Source: a virus. Taken from it: a stretch of DNA of 64,000 nucleotides. Numbering within the stretch: the first letter of the stretch is position 1; the number at the start of each line of letters is the position of its first letter. The stretch lies in IMG/VR virus record IMGVR_UViG_3300007734_000761, positions 1 to 64,000 of that record, one strand, 5' to 3'. The translations under genes and the position numbers were made by a program. The notes under the pieces were generated by a model. The model made no database searches. It had not been told where the DNA came from and saw only the letters and a program-made list of their open reading frames with translations. Positions 22,261 to 30,905 of this stretch are shown one piece after another.

Positions 22261-23344
22261 AGTTTCTAATTGATATCACTTTAGGAAAGCGAGGTACATT
22301 ATCTACTGTTAATTCAAAGTATTTAATTGTTGCTTGTTGACCAATCAACTGATCTTTTTGTTCCCAAAGTTCAGTTAAGTATTCTTCAGTACCATTTACT
22401 GTTGAGTAAAATTCTTTTCCATCTTTATTTTTAAACAACATTTGTCCTACTTTACCTTGTAAACGACCTTTACCTTCATGTACTTCTAAAATGGTATATT
22501 CACTATCGTGGAATTCTTTATATTTCAATAAGTTTTTACTTCGTTTATTTTCGTATTCCCCTTTTCCAACTCGAATCATTAGTCCTTCAAAACCTTGACT
22601 CATGTAGTTTCCATACTGTTCTTTTAATTTTTCTTCATCATTTACTATTGTTGTAAATACCATTTTGACTTTATCAATACCATGAAATTTATAAAGACTA
22701 ACTTTACGACGATCAAATGGTCCATTATGGGAAGGAACATCATAAACCCAATATTCAATCAGTCGAGCTGATTCAGCTAAGTCATTTTCTGTTGGTTTTG
22801 TTTTCTTTACTAAACTACAAATTGTATTAAAATCATTATTATTTGAATGAATATATAATTCTCCGTCTACAATTAAATTGGGATCTTCATCAAATAAGTG
22901 TTTAATATTTTCGAAAATATGTGGCGCGGAAATAATGGCCTTACCATTTCTACTCCACATACCATCTTTACGCACTATACAACGAATACCGTCTAATTTT
23001 GGCTGAACATATATTGGATATTTGATTTTATCTTTATAATCATTGTAATCAACAGCCAACATAGGTTTAAACAATGTAGAACTATCAATATCGTTTATGT
23101 TTTCAAAAAATCCTAATTCTAACTTTTTACGATGAAGAGCTTCTGCTTCTTTTCGAGCTTGTTCTACATCACTTGTTTCATTTGCTTTACCAATATTCTT
23201 ACCAAAACACTCAGTCCATGCACTTTTAGTTTTAATTCCATCTTCAAAACCAGTAATAGTGCGATACAAATTACCTTGTGTTTCTACCTGAAACGTGTTT
23301 ACCTTTTGGTTTGCGGCTCTTTGATACAGTTTGTTTAGCTTCAT
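22253..23344 (-). CDS. ATP-dependent DNA ligase with WGR-like N-terminal domain
   Basis: A 363-aa ligase. An N-terminal WGR-like domain (residues 15-75: VETQGNLYRTITGFEDG, then GKNIGKANETS and EQA..EA) precedes the nucleotidyltransferase core. Motif I is KLDGIR with the catalytic lysine, followed by SRNGK (motif Ia/III area), VDGELY, EGLMIR (motif IV) and LLKYK (motif V). The OB domain is at the C-terminus. It seals nicks in replication and repair. The WGR-like part supports the upstream start even though it overlaps the next gene by 74 nt. Confidence 0.88.
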   Translation of the reverse strand: MKLNKLYQRAANQKVNTFQVETQGNLYRTITGFEDGIKTKSAWTECFGKNIGKANETSDVEQARKEAEALHRKKLELGFFENINDIDSSTLFKPMLAVDYNDYKDKIKYPIYVQPKLDGIRCIVRKDGMWSRNGKAIISAPHIFENIKHLFDEDPNLIVDGELYIHSNNNDFNTICSLVKKTKPTENDLAESARLIEYWVYDVPSHNGPFDRRKVSLYKFHGIDKVKMVFTTIVNDEEKLKEQYGNYMSQGFEGLMIRVGKGEYENKRSKNLLKYKEFHDSEYTILEVHEGKGRLQGKVGQMLFKNKDGKEFYSTVNGTEEYLTELWEQKDQLIGQQATIKYFELTVDNVPRFPKVISIRNYE

Positions 23345-23513
23345 TTCGAGTTCTTCTTTTATTTATCTTATTTTGTTGTAATTCTACTTGGATTTGTTTA
23401 TACGTACGATGCCATTTATGGACTACTGAAACGGGACCATTCGAAGTAATGTCTGTATCATAATACCAAATCGAATCAAATTCCTCACCGCTTGTGTGTC
23501 TTTCATATTTCAT
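23271..23513 (-). CDS. hypothetical basic protein, 80 aa
   Basis: Aromatic N-terminal half (FDSIWYYDTD) and a very basic C-terminal half with many Arg/Lys, suggesting nucleic-acid binding. It overlaps the ligase start by 74 nt and the gene upstream by ATGA. Unrecognised. Confidence 0.6.
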   Translation of the reverse strand: MKYERHTSGEEFDSIWYYDTDITSNGPVSVVHKWHRTYKQIQVELQQNKINKRRTRNEAKQTVSKSRKPKGKHVSGRNTR

Positions 23514-23674
23514 ATAAGTTTTTTAAATTTATCAACATCAATTTTATGACCTTGCTCTTTTAATTTTTGAAATTCTTCATCACGTTTTAGAATTTTATCA
23601 GCTTGACGTTCAAGAGCCTTTTGTTTACTACGTTCTTTACGACGTTGTTTTTTATACTCTTTATCTTCTTTCAC
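23510..23674 (-). CDS. basic helical protein with GTG start, 54 aa
   Basis: A 54-codon frame starting at GTG (23674) and overlapping the downstream gene by ATGA. Rich in Lys, Arg and Glu and almost certainly one long helix (QRRKERSKQKALERQADKIL). The ATG just upstream (23678) gives only five codons, so GTG is the likely start. It lies directly behind a composite terminator-promoter. Confidence 0.6.
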   Translation of the reverse strand: MKEDKEYKKQRRKERSKQKALERQADKILKRDEEFQKLKEQGHKIDVDKFKKLI

Positions 23675-23680
23675 TCATAT

Positions 23681-23713
23681 AGTATAAAAAAAGCTTGACT
23701 AAAAGCCAAGCTC
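23681..23713 (-). promoter_or_regulatory. composite terminator-promoter (class B)
   Basis: Hairpin AGCTTGGC / GTCAAGCT followed by seven Ts ends the unit at 23736-23996. The left arm contains TTGGCT (-35, 23704-23709) and the T-run abuts TATACT (-10, 23681-23686), separated by 17 bp. Confidence 0.65.
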
Positions 23714-23735
23714 TTCATAAATCTGAAAATAATTC

Positions 23736-23996
23736 TTACTCTTCTGTATTTTTAGCTTGTTTAGCTTTTGGTGGAGTTGTAGGTTTTTTACGGTAACTTT
23801 TTTTACGATTAGTTTTCTTAGTTGGTTTTACTTCAACATAATCGTTTTCTACAACCACTGTAGGACTTTCAACCGCAATGGGTTCTTCTAAAATTGACTC
23901 ACTCGGAGCAACCTCAGGATCTGTTGACTTTTCTCTAAGAGCAAAATACAAACTCAACGATAAAGCAACTGCAAATATAATAATAAATGTATACAT
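23736..23996 (-). CDS. single-pass membrane protein with basic tail, 86 aa
   Basis: N-terminal hydrophobic helix (residues 2-17), an acidic middle (EVAPSESILEEPIAVES), then a lysine-rich C-terminus (KPTKKTNRKKSYRKKP). It lies beside the lytic transglycosylase and another membrane protein, so it may be part of a lysis or entry cluster; the role is unproven. Confidence 0.65.
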   Translation of the reverse strand: MYTFIIIFAVALSLSLYFALREKSTDPEVAPSESILEEPIAVESPTVVVENDYVEVKPTKKTNRKKSYRKKPTTPPKAKQAKNTEE

Positions 23997-24000
23997 ATTC

Positions 24001-24534
24001 TTAATTTAAATCAACCCACTTACTTTTATAATCTTTATTGTTAGCACAGTAAATAGCATATTCGTTTCTAATTGGCTGTCCTGAATTATAAGCACCACAC
24101 GCTTCTGTCCAATCACCATAAATACTGTACCACTTGCGTAACATTTGCATACTAATTTTTACGTTTAAGTCAACATTTGTTTTTAACTCACGTTCACTTA
24201 CTCTACGTCTTGAATACTTTTGAGCCCATTTAGTAATAATTTGCATAGGACCAACTGCGCCTGCACTTGATTCTAATCTGTGTTCATAATTAAAATCAAA
24301 TGGACCTCTGTATCTAGTTTCTTTGTAAGCTATGTTGTAAGCGATATGTTTTGGAATTTCAAAACTGTCACTCCAATGTTCAATAGATTCATACATTTGA
24401 AACGAAACAGTTCCTTCAGCAATTTCAAGTTTTTTCTCAAAACGACTTATGCTACTATCTATACTCCAAAGTAGAGCAGCAATGATTGCTAAGATTACTA
24501 AAACAAAAGTGTCTCTAATTTTTAAAAACATCAT
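24001..24534 (-). CDS. lytic transglycosylase (SLT domain), membrane-anchored
   Basis: A 177-aa protein. An N-terminal transmembrane helix (about residues 8-26) precedes a goose-type/SLT lysozyme domain: IAYKETRYRG with the catalytic Glu, the SAGAVGPMQI turn and the late GAYNSG segment. It cleaves peptidoglycan glycan strands. The anchor suggests a periplasm-facing enzyme. It overlaps the next gene by 4 nt. Confidence 0.85.
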   Translation of the reverse strand: MMFLKIRDTFVLVILAIIAALLWSIDSSISRFEKKLEIAEGTVSFQMYESIEHWSDSFEIPKHIAYNIAYKETRYRGPFDFNYEHRLESSAGAVGPMQIITKWAQKYSRRRVSERELKTNVDLNVKISMQMLRKWYSIYGDWTEACGAYNSGQPIRNEYAIYCANNKDYKSKWVDLN

Positions 24535-24797
24535 TGATAAATATACTTAACGCCCATACGAGTAATTACTCTCAATGTAGAATCACTGTATTTTTTACCA
24601 TCTAGCAAAAGATTACCTTGATAGTCAATAGCTGGGCTTGCTGTTTCTAGGTCAATGTTAGCTGGTACAGCTGGTTTGACTTTAAATTCATGGAAATAAT
24701 AACCAATTCCAAATCCGGCAACCATAGTAGTAACTACAATAGCTGCATTGAAAAATCTGCTTACAAATTTTTGTACTTGTTCTTTATTAATTTTCAT
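24531..24797 (-). CDS. single-pass membrane protein, 88 aa
   Basis: Basic N-terminus and one transmembrane helix (about residues 14-33, with a glycine-rich AGFGIGYYF run), followed by about 50 periplasmic residues. Position next to the SLT enzyme suggests a partner such as a spanin- or holin-like protein, but no signature proves it. Confidence 0.65.
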   Translation of the reverse strand: MKINKEQVQKFVSRFFNAAIVVTTMVAGFGIGYYFHEFKVKPAVPANIDLETASPAIDYQGNLLLDGKKYSDSTLRVITRMGVKYIYQ

Positions 24798-24813
24798 AAC
24801 TTAATTTTTATAT

Positions 24814-24842
24814 ATTATAATAAAAAGATTTTATTTTACCAA
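24814..24842 (-). promoter_or_regulatory. class B promoter
   Basis: TTGGTA (24837-24842), 17 bp, TATAAT (24814-24819), upstream of the membrane protein gene at 24531-24797 and reaching into the 3' end of the gene before it. Confidence 0.65.
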
Positions 24843-25232
24843 ATTTTCCCAATAATTTTTAGCGTGAGCTGGATCAAACGGAGTCATAGGGTTTAGATTT
24901 TGAAAACAAAATACTAATAAACTATTGTATGCTTCCTTAAGACGTTCTGCTTCAGTATTGTTAGCTAAATTTTTAATTTTATTTTCTAATATTTCTTTTT
25001 CACTTTGAAGTTGTTCAATTTGAACTTTTAATTGTTCATTAAAAGGATTTTCAAAAACTTTTTCAACTGTTTGAGGTTTAGTAATTAAACTATTAATTGT
25101 TTCATTTTGGATACGAATAGTTTCCTTTAATGATTCAATAGTGTCTAAAAAGATTTCATCACTTTTTAGTACTTTTTCTTCTTGAGGTTGAAGGGGTTTT
25201 TTGTGACTCTGTAACCAATTTATTAATTTCAT
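24831..25232 (-). CDS. coiled-coil protein, 133 aa
   Basis: Long coiled coil over about residues 20-100 with repeated Leu/Ile/Glu/Lys heptads (LKVQIEQLQSEKEILENKI). The first in-frame ATG is at 25256, but I favour 25232 (MKLINWLQ). Either start overlaps the preceding gene by more than 70 nt. Unrecognised. Confidence 0.6.
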   Translation of the reverse strand: MKLINWLQSHKKPLQPQEEKVLKSDEIFLDTIESLKETIRIQNETINSLITKPQTVEKVFENPFNEQLKVQIEQLQSEKEILENKIKNLANNTEAERLKEAYNSLLVFCFQNLNPMTPFDPAHAKNYWENLVK

Positions 25233-25527
25233 ATTCTTTTTGTAATTCTTGAACAATTATACATTTTTCATATTCTTCCATAGCAATAAAAGTTTTCATG
25301 CAACTTTCTAATGCTGTAGGCCAGTCTTTTTGATCTGTGTAAAGTCTAAAAATGTCTTCTTCTTCTTCAATTTCAACATCACATACACTGACTTTTTTAT
25401 TTCCTTTTTCCATTCCTCTCTGTATGGCTTCTAGTAAGCAATCTACTAATTCTAGTTGGTCAAAATTAGTTATTTGCAATTGAAATTCATCGAGTGATTT
25501 AAATTTAATTGTTTTTATTGCTTTCAT
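25159..25527 (-). CDS. hypothetical protein, 122 aa
   Basis: N-terminal strand-helix (TIKFKSLDEFQLQITNF) and acidic EIEEEEDIFRLY. It is helical toward a basic C-terminus (SRRKSTKK). Its 3' end overlaps the coiled-coil gene. No family recognised. It has a class B promoter. Confidence 0.65.
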   Translation of the reverse strand: MKAIKTIKFKSLDEFQLQITNFDQLELVDCLLEAIQRGMEKGNKKVSVCDVEIEEEEDIFRLYTDQKDWPTALESCMKTFIAMEEYEKCIIVQELQKEYEINKLVTESQKTPSTSRRKSTKK

Positions 25528-25535
25528 TAGTATAT

Positions 25536-25564
25536 AATATAATAAAGAGACTTATGTTTTCCAA
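25536..25564 (-). promoter_or_regulatory. class B promoter
   Basis: TTGGAA (25559-25564), 17 bp, TATATT (25536-25541), upstream of the gene at 25159-25527. Confidence 0.62.
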
Positions 25565-25565
25565 C

Positions 25566-26198
25566 CTACATTCGGGAAATGTACTTTTCGTCACTGTCTT
25601 CATCATCTATTAAACCTAAATCTTTAAAATGGTCTAACTGCCAACCATCTAAATCCCAAGTAGGTTTACTAGCTTCTGTAGGGTGATAAGTATCCTCTAT
25701 GTGTTGTTGTTCCTTGACACTAAATATGTCTCCAACAGTCAAATAATAGCAGTTATAGCAAAGAATTTCTAAATTATTTTTATTCCAATTATTTTTATTG
25801 GTGTCTTTAAAGTTCAATAAAAACGGTTGTCTCATATCACTAGCCCTACGTTCATGAAAACCACACTTGTAACATTCACTTCTTAGTATACACTCAGTTA
25901 ATAGTCTAGTTTTTATTTTTTCAGCTGAAAATGAATGTGGAAGAATTTTACCACTTAAAATGTCTTCTAATGGTGGGTTTTTACCTTTATTAGGTAAAAA
26001 TTTAGGAATGTTTTTTCCAGACGGATTTAAGTGTTTTTCAAATAATGTTTGACCTGTAGTTTCATCTGTATACTGTTTAGCATACATTTTATACGTGTTG
26101 TAACTACAGTTAAGATACCTTGCAGCTGATCTATTGCTTAAGGTGTTTTGCTGTGCTTTAAGAATTTGTTGTTTAGTAAAGTGTTTTGGTAAACCCAT
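25566..26198 (-). CDS. HTH plus HNH-like zinc protein, 210 aa
   Basis: N-terminal helix-turn-helix (ILKAQQNTLSNRSAARYLNCSYNTYKMYAKQY). The middle holds C-x2-C (CYKCGF), and later CYNCYYLTVGDIF follows a NLEILC strand, the zinc-finger layout of HNH nucleases. The first catalytic His is not obvious (FLLNFKDTNKNNW where DH is expected), so it may be an inactive or divergent HNH. It could be a DNA-binding protein rather than a nuclease. Confidence 0.65.
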   Translation of the reverse strand: MGLPKHFTKQQILKAQQNTLSNRSAARYLNCSYNTYKMYAKQYTDETTGQTLFEKHLNPSGKNIPKFLPNKGKNPPLEDILSGKILPHSFSAEKIKTRLLTECILRSECYKCGFHERRASDMRQPFLLNFKDTNKNNWNKNNLEILCYNCYYLTVGDIFSVKEQQHIEDTYHPTEASKPTWDLDGWQLDHFKDLGLIDDEDSDEKYISRM

Positions 26199-26200
26199 AA

Positions 26201-26608
26201 CTATTTTTCATCTGGACCTGCAGGTAAATCTTCGTCTCCTGCTTCTGCTTTAGGAACATTACCACCAATAATATTTTTCATAATATATTGAGACAATGAA
26301 TCTAAAGGAATAATAAAACCTATTGCTGTTAATTTATCTTCGAAGTCCTTGTCACGATCAACTATAATATCGTACTTGGAAAATTTTCTTTGTAAGTAGG
26401 CTGCTAAATCGTTTCCAACTTCATTCAACCGAGTTCCGTCCAATTGGGAACTGTCCTTAGGATAAAATTGCATTCGAACACCTACTTTTGTTGGGTTTTT
26501 ATTTACGTCAAACTTTACAGACCAATCGTATCCACCAAATTTAGTTGAATAACGAACTGGTCCAGTTATATTTGAAACTTCATTTAATATATTAGTTAAA
26601 CTAATCAT
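26201..26608 (-). CDS. hypothetical protein with capsid-targeting-like N-terminus, 135 aa
   Basis: Starts MISLTNILNE|V, matching the L-x-E prohead-cleavage rule at residue 10 and four other proteins here. The rest has a beta-strand pattern (YDWSVKFDVNKNPTKVGVRM) and an acidic C-terminus. A class C motif precedes it. It could be an internal virion protein; function unknown. Confidence 0.65.
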   Translation of the reverse strand: MISLTNILNEVSNITGPVRYSTKFGGYDWSVKFDVNKNPTKVGVRMQFYPKDSSQLDGTRLNEVGNDLAAYLQRKFSKYDIIVDRDKDFEDKLTAIGFIIPLDSLSQYIMKNIIGGNVPKAEAGDEDLPAGPDEK

Positions 26609-27671
26609 TGTTGTCTATAAATATTAACTCTTTAGAACGATCTGCAAGAGAGTTAATAGTAATTGTAAGATTTCCTACTTGAAATTTTCCTGTTTCGTTT
26701 GTTTCTTGAACTATTTGATTTAAGTTTATTACAACATGGTATTCTTCTTCGGCAAATGTATTAGTATTTAATTCAACTATTACGTCAAAGCTACTTGGAT
26801 CTTGCGGGTTAATTTCACTAAACCAATCGTCTACCGGACTGGGTTTATAATCATGTATTATCGCGCATTTTTTATAAACTGGCGTTAAAATAGGATATTG
26901 ATATTCATCATTTTTAATCCAACTTCCCCATTTCTTGATGTAATACTGTCTTGCTTTCTGTTCAGCTTGAGTAAAATAATCATCATTTTTTCCAATTTCA
27001 CCAGTCCATCTGTGTCCTCTACAAGTTAAATGATAAACAAAACTATCTCTACTTTGAATCAATTCATAACCTGCTAAAATCCATCTTTGAAAAATATCAC
27101 TGTCTTCATATGGAAATGGAGCAAAACCCCAATCGTGTCCTCCTATTGATAAAAAATCTTCTTTATAAATTACCCAAGGAGCAAACATTCCTTTTGTTGT
27201 TTGGTCTTTATGTTTAGGTTGAATGATACCTACAAACTTTTCAAAATCTTCAATGTTTAAACTGTCAAAATCTAAACCAAAGTTTTGAACAATTTTTTCA
27301 GGTCCTGAAGGATGCAATGGTGGTTCAATTCTAGTGCCGCAAACTACAGTTTTGGGTTTTAAGTGTTTAATACAATTTTCTACATAATTAGGCCCCATAA
27401 TCATGTCAGCATGCATAATTCCAACTATTTCATTTGTAGCAGCTTTAATGCCTTTATCATATAACACAGTATGACCTACACGCACATCACTTTTAAGTAT
27501 TTTACAATTTCTATCTAATGTAGCTGTTTTTAACATCCAACCCCAAGTGCCATCAGTTGAAGCATCATCATAAAGAATAATTTCAGCTTGAGGTGCATGT
27601 TTTTTAATGCTTTCATAAGCATTTTTTAAGTGTCTTAAGTTATTGTGACTAGGAATTACTATTGAGATCAT
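26601..27671 (-). CDS. family 2 glycosyltransferase, 356 aa
   Basis: GT-A fold: ISIVIPSHNNLRHL opening, the YDDASTDGTW nucleotide-sugar site and the HADM (D-x-D-like) metal site. The C-terminal about 100 residues are an extra beta-rich domain. It is the last gene of the glycosylation island. Confidence 0.85.
   Translation of the reverse strand: MISIVIPSHNNLRHLKNAYESIKKHAPQAEIILYDDASTDGTWGWMLKTATLDRNCKILKSDVRVGHTVLYDKGIKAATNEIVGIMHADMIMGPNYVENCIKHLKPKTVVCGTRIEPPLHPSGPEKIVQNFGLDFDSLNIEDFEKFVGIIQPKHKDQTTKGMFAPWVIYKEDFLSIGGHDWGFAPFPYEDSDIFQRWILAGYELIQSRDSFVYHLTCRGHRWTGEIGKNDDYFTQAEQKARQYYIKKWGSWIKNDEYQYPILTPVYKKCAIIHDYKPSPVDDWFSEINPQDPSSFDVIVELNTNTFAEEEYHVVINLNQIVQETNETGKFQVGNLTITINSLADRSKELIFIDNND
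26616..26625 (-). promoter_or_regulatory. class C promoter motif
   Basis: AATATTTATA on the minus strand about 7-9 nt before the ATG at 26608, inside the 3' end of the glycosyltransferase gene. Confidence 0.55.
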
Positions 27672-28296
27672 AATTTACATTTTTAAATAAAACATCTTTT
27701 TGAATACCATCTAAATCTACTTCATCGAGAATTTCAAACCCTTGATTTTTCAAATAGTTAACTACATCATTATAATATGATTGATTTTCCCATACTTGAG
27801 ATACTTCTAATTCAATTTGAATGTATTTAGTATTTTTTAGTTTTTCACCAAATCCTTCTAATACTTGTAGCCCTAAACCTTCAACATCAATTTTCATAAA
27901 ATCAAATTTATCAATATTAATTTGACTCATTACTTCTTCCATCCTCCACCCGTCAACTTCAATTTGTTCTGATGTAAACGATGATAAAGTTCTATTTAAC
28001 ACAGAAGAAACTCCAACATTTTCTTCTTGTCCAAAAATTCCAGCATTGAAGTTTATAATACCGGTTTGATTAGATGCTGCTATATTAAATGTTCTATATT
28101 GAGGATACTGTGAAATAATATTTTTAAAACATTGAGGATGAGCTTCAATAATAAAACAATTTACTGAGTTTATGTTAAAGTAATGACTTATATAATGAGT
28201 ATCATGACCATCGCGGGAACCAATTTCAATAAATGACGTTGGTTCAAAATTTTCTTGTTTAAGTAAATCTGTTAATTGGTAAATATCGTGTCTCAT
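27649..28296 (-). CDS. FkbM-family methyltransferase, 215 aa
   Basis: SAM-binding motif I FIEIGSRDG, a FIIEAHPQ acidic loop, and the FkbM-type FDFMKIDVEGLGLQVLEGF strand-helix. FkbM enzymes O-methylate sugars or small molecules. Within the island it probably methylates a glycan. Confidence 0.85.
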   Translation of the reverse strand: MRHDIYQLTDLLKQENFEPTSFIEIGSRDGHDTHYISHYFNINSVNCFIIEAHPQCFKNIISQYPQYRTFNIAASNQTGIINFNAGIFGQEENVGVSSVLNRTLSSFTSEQIEVDGWRMEEVMSQINIDKFDFMKIDVEGLGLQVLEGFGEKLKNTKYIQIELEVSQVWENQSYYNDVVNYLKNQGFEILDEVDLDGIQKDVLFKNVNYDLNSNS

Positions 28297-29027
28297 GGGT
28301 GATAATTTTCTGCTTTTTGTCTTTGATCTAAAAATCTATCCCAAAGTCCTTTTTCTCTAAAATACTGAAACATTTCTTGTTCTGCTAACTGGTTATATTG
28401 AGAAATAATAGGATTATCACTGTTATCTTTTACAGAACCATTACCAAAATGAACAACAGGTAACCAATCACAAACTCCTACTTTCCATCCTTCATCCTCA
28501 CAAATAATTCCAGTCATAACATCTTGAACCCATCCAAAATGACTTCCGAAACCACCTACTTTTTCTACAAATTTTCTTTTTAACAAGCTACATTGATAAT
28601 CAACCCATGGAACATAACGCAGTGTTTTATGACCCCAATTATGTATAGCTTTCCAATGACATTGATTTTTTTCTGGTTGAATAACACACCCACTTACTGA
28701 TACTAAGTCTTCTTCACTAAATAATTCATTTCTTAATGATTTAACAAAATTTTGTCCATGAATAATTAAATCACTATTTAACAACATCATTGAATCATAT
28801 TGATTATTTTCAATAAAATAATTCATTGTAACATCTAATCCTCCACCATAATATACGTTTTCTTCTAGTCTAAATGTGGTGTACTTAGATGTTTTTTGTA
28901 AATCAGAACCATTATCAATAACAACCAAGTCATAATCATCACGTTCATAAGGTTTTAACATTTCATATAAAGTATCAGTATATTGAGTACTATTATAATG
29001 TAAAATCGCAACTAAACTTTTTGTCAT
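28293..29027 (-). CDS. family 2 glycosyltransferase, 244 aa
   Basis: LVAILHYNSTQYT opening, VVIDNGSD, GGGLDVTMNYFI and a D-x-D-like LLNSDLII. This is the rhamnosyltransferase-like GT2 pattern. It overlaps its neighbours by 4 nt. Confidence 0.83.
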   Translation of the reverse strand: MTKSLVAILHYNSTQYTDTLYEMLKPYERDDYDLVVIDNGSDLQKTSKYTTFRLEENVYYGGGLDVTMNYFIENNQYDSMMLLNSDLIIHGQNFVKSLRNELFSEEDLVSVSGCVIQPEKNQCHWKAIHNWGHKTLRYVPWVDYQCSLLKRKFVEKVGGFGSHFGWVQDVMTGIICEDEGWKVGVCDWLPVVHFGNGSVKDNSDNPIISQYNQLAEQEMFQYFREKGLWDRFLDQRQKAENYHP

Positions 29028-30247
29028 ACAGTTTTAATATTTGGTATTAGTATAATAAAATTTCCTGAATAAGACTCTTTTAAACTTTCCATAATATAAT
29101 CTGCAAAATTGTGAGCTAAAATTAAAATATAATCTGGTTGTTTTTCTTTTAAAATGTCTCTACTTACAATTTTAATACCAGTACCCGGTACAAATTTACC
29201 TTGCTTTAAATCTGTGTCATCTATAATATAATCAAGATGCAAATCAGTTAATCCCATAGCATTTAAATAAATACAACCTTTAGCAGCAGCACCAAAACCA
29301 TAAATAGTTTTACCTGAGTTTTTAATTTTTTTAATAAAATCTCTAGAATTTTTAATGTGTTCTTGTACTTGATCACCCCACTTAATGTGATATTCTAAAT
29401 CATAATTTTTTTCTAATTGTAAATAAGCTTCAACAGTAATGTCAGGTGTTAATTTACTTTCTTTTTTAGCAATTACTAATCTCAACGTTCCTCCATGAAT
29501 GTTTTGTTTAGTTACATTGATTAACTTCATTCCATGTTTTTCCATCATCATTTTCATTGGTGTAACTAAATGATAATACATGTGTTCATGATAAATTTGA
29601 TCAAATTGATTTGTTTTCATATCATGAATCCAATAAGGAAATTCTAATACCCAAATACTATGTTTAGTTAAAATCTTACTAACACCTTCTGCAAATCCAT
29701 TAATATCCTTCAAATGTTGAAATACATTTGTTGAAGTAACTACATCTACTTTACCTATTTTATCAACGGTATCAACTCCAAAGAACTCAGTTAGTGTAGG
29801 AACACCTTTTGCTTCTGATAAAGGAGCTAAATTTTCAGATGGATCTACATTTAACACGTTAATGTCCTTTTCACTTACTTCTTTAAAAGCAGCTAATAAG
29901 GTTCCATCGTTTCCACCAATATCAACTATTTTAGTTAGAGCTGTTATTTTTACATATTCCTGAATAAATTCAAACATTTTTTTACAATGTTCAACATATG
30001 GAATGTTTATTTCAGATTTAAATAAATAATTTTTAAATAATAACTCACTATCAACAGCAAAATCTAGACTAGATTCACCAGATGCTGGGTAATAATTTAT
30101 ATTTAAGGGAAAACGTTCTGCATTTAATGCTTCTTCTCTAGTATCACACAAATTATTTACTAAAGGTATATTACCTAAATCAAAGTATTTAATTTGCTCA
30201 TCATGACCTGTTATTGGACACTCTTTAATGTAAGAATGATTGTTCAT
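29024..30247 (-). CDS. NDP-sugar C-methyltransferase-like protein, 407 aa
   Basis: Three-part layout of sugar C-methyltransferases. The N-terminal zinc-binding-type domain (ECPITGHDEQ, DLGNIPLVNNL) is followed by a SAM-binding core (KIVDIGGNDGTLLAAF; VVTSTNVFQHL) and a C-terminal domain ending with IIDDTDLKQGKFVPGTGI and LILAHNFADYI. The family methylates carbons of nucleotide deoxysugars. It suggests an unusual branched sugar is built in the infected cell. Confidence 0.82.
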   Translation of the reverse strand: MNNHSYIKECPITGHDEQIKYFDLGNIPLVNNLCDTREEALNAERFPLNINYYPASGESSLDFAVDSELLFKNYLFKSEINIPYVEHCKKMFEFIQEYVKITALTKIVDIGGNDGTLLAAFKEVSEKDINVLNVDPSENLAPLSEAKGVPTLTEFFGVDTVDKIGKVDVVTSTNVFQHLKDINGFAEGVSKILTKHSIWVLEFPYWIHDMKTNQFDQIYHEHMYYHLVTPMKMMMEKHGMKLINVTKQNIHGGTLRLVIAKKESKLTPDITVEAYLQLEKNYDLEYHIKWGDQVQEHIKNSRDFIKKIKNSGKTIYGFGAAAKGCIYLNAMGLTDLHLDYIIDDTDLKQGKFVPGTGIKIVSRDILKEKQPDYILILAHNFADYIMESLKESYSGNFIILIPNIKTV

Positions 30248-30905
30248 ATTTTTCTGTATTTAATGTAAAGTTTGTAGATATTTCTTTTTGTGTTGGGTTT
30301 GTTTTATTTCGTTTTTGAACGTATTCGTAAATACTTTTAGTTTCAGTGCCTATATTTAATACTCCTGTAGTATTTGATAAAGCCGATTTTAAAATCATAG
30401 GAGCAATTACATCAATATAATCTTTACTTACTAATTGATTAGTCCAAGAATTTTCATAAAAAATTTCATCTGATCCAAAACTTGTTCTAATAATAAGATG
30501 ATTCGGTACTAAACATACACTACATTCTCCACCTAATTTAGTCCATGCATATTCATTATATGGTAAAATAGGATCTGTTTCTTTATAATTACCCACTGTT
30601 CCTTCATATATGTAATCAGTACTAATATACACTAATCTTTTCTTCTGTTGAATACAATAATTAGAAATATTAGCTGTACCTACTATATTTGTATTAATAG
30701 CTACAACAGGATTATTTTTTACCATTGTAGAATTAGTAACAGCACCTGCATGTATGATAATATCTGGGTTTACTTCCATTATTTTTCTAGTAGTTTGTGG
30801 GTCTGTAATATTATAATTATAACTGTCTAAAACTACTAGATTAGGATAAAGCTTTTGTAATTCTTGACTTAAAATGCCTGACTTACCCGTAATTGCTACT
30901 TTCAT
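30225..30905 (-). CDS. RmlD-like dTDP-4-dehydrorhamnose reductase / SDR, 226 aa
   Basis: NAD(P)-binding Rossmann start KVAITGKSGILSQEL, the VVAINTNIVGTANI helix and a catalytic ISTDYIYEG ... YAWTKLGGE (Y-x3-K) pair. It is short for RmlD (typically about 290 aa), lacking part of the C-terminal substrate domain, so it could be a reduced reductase or an epimerase. Probably makes a deoxysugar precursor. Confidence 0.8.
   Translation of the reverse strand: MKVAITGKSGILSQELQKLYPNLVVLDSYNYNITDPQTTRKIMEVNPDIIIHAGAVTNSTMVKNNPVVAINTNIVGTANISNYCIQQKKRLVYISTDYIYEGTVGNYKETDPILPYNEYAWTKLGGECSVCLVPNHLIIRTSFGSDEIFYENSWTNQLVSKDYIDVIAPMILKSALSNTTGVLNIGTETKSIYEYVQKRNKTNPTQKEISTNFTLNTEKYEQSFLH

Noticed and set aside
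25566-26198. Calling this an active HNH homing endonuclease
   Set aside because: The zinc cysteines fit, but the expected first catalytic His is not in place, so I kept it as HNH-like only.
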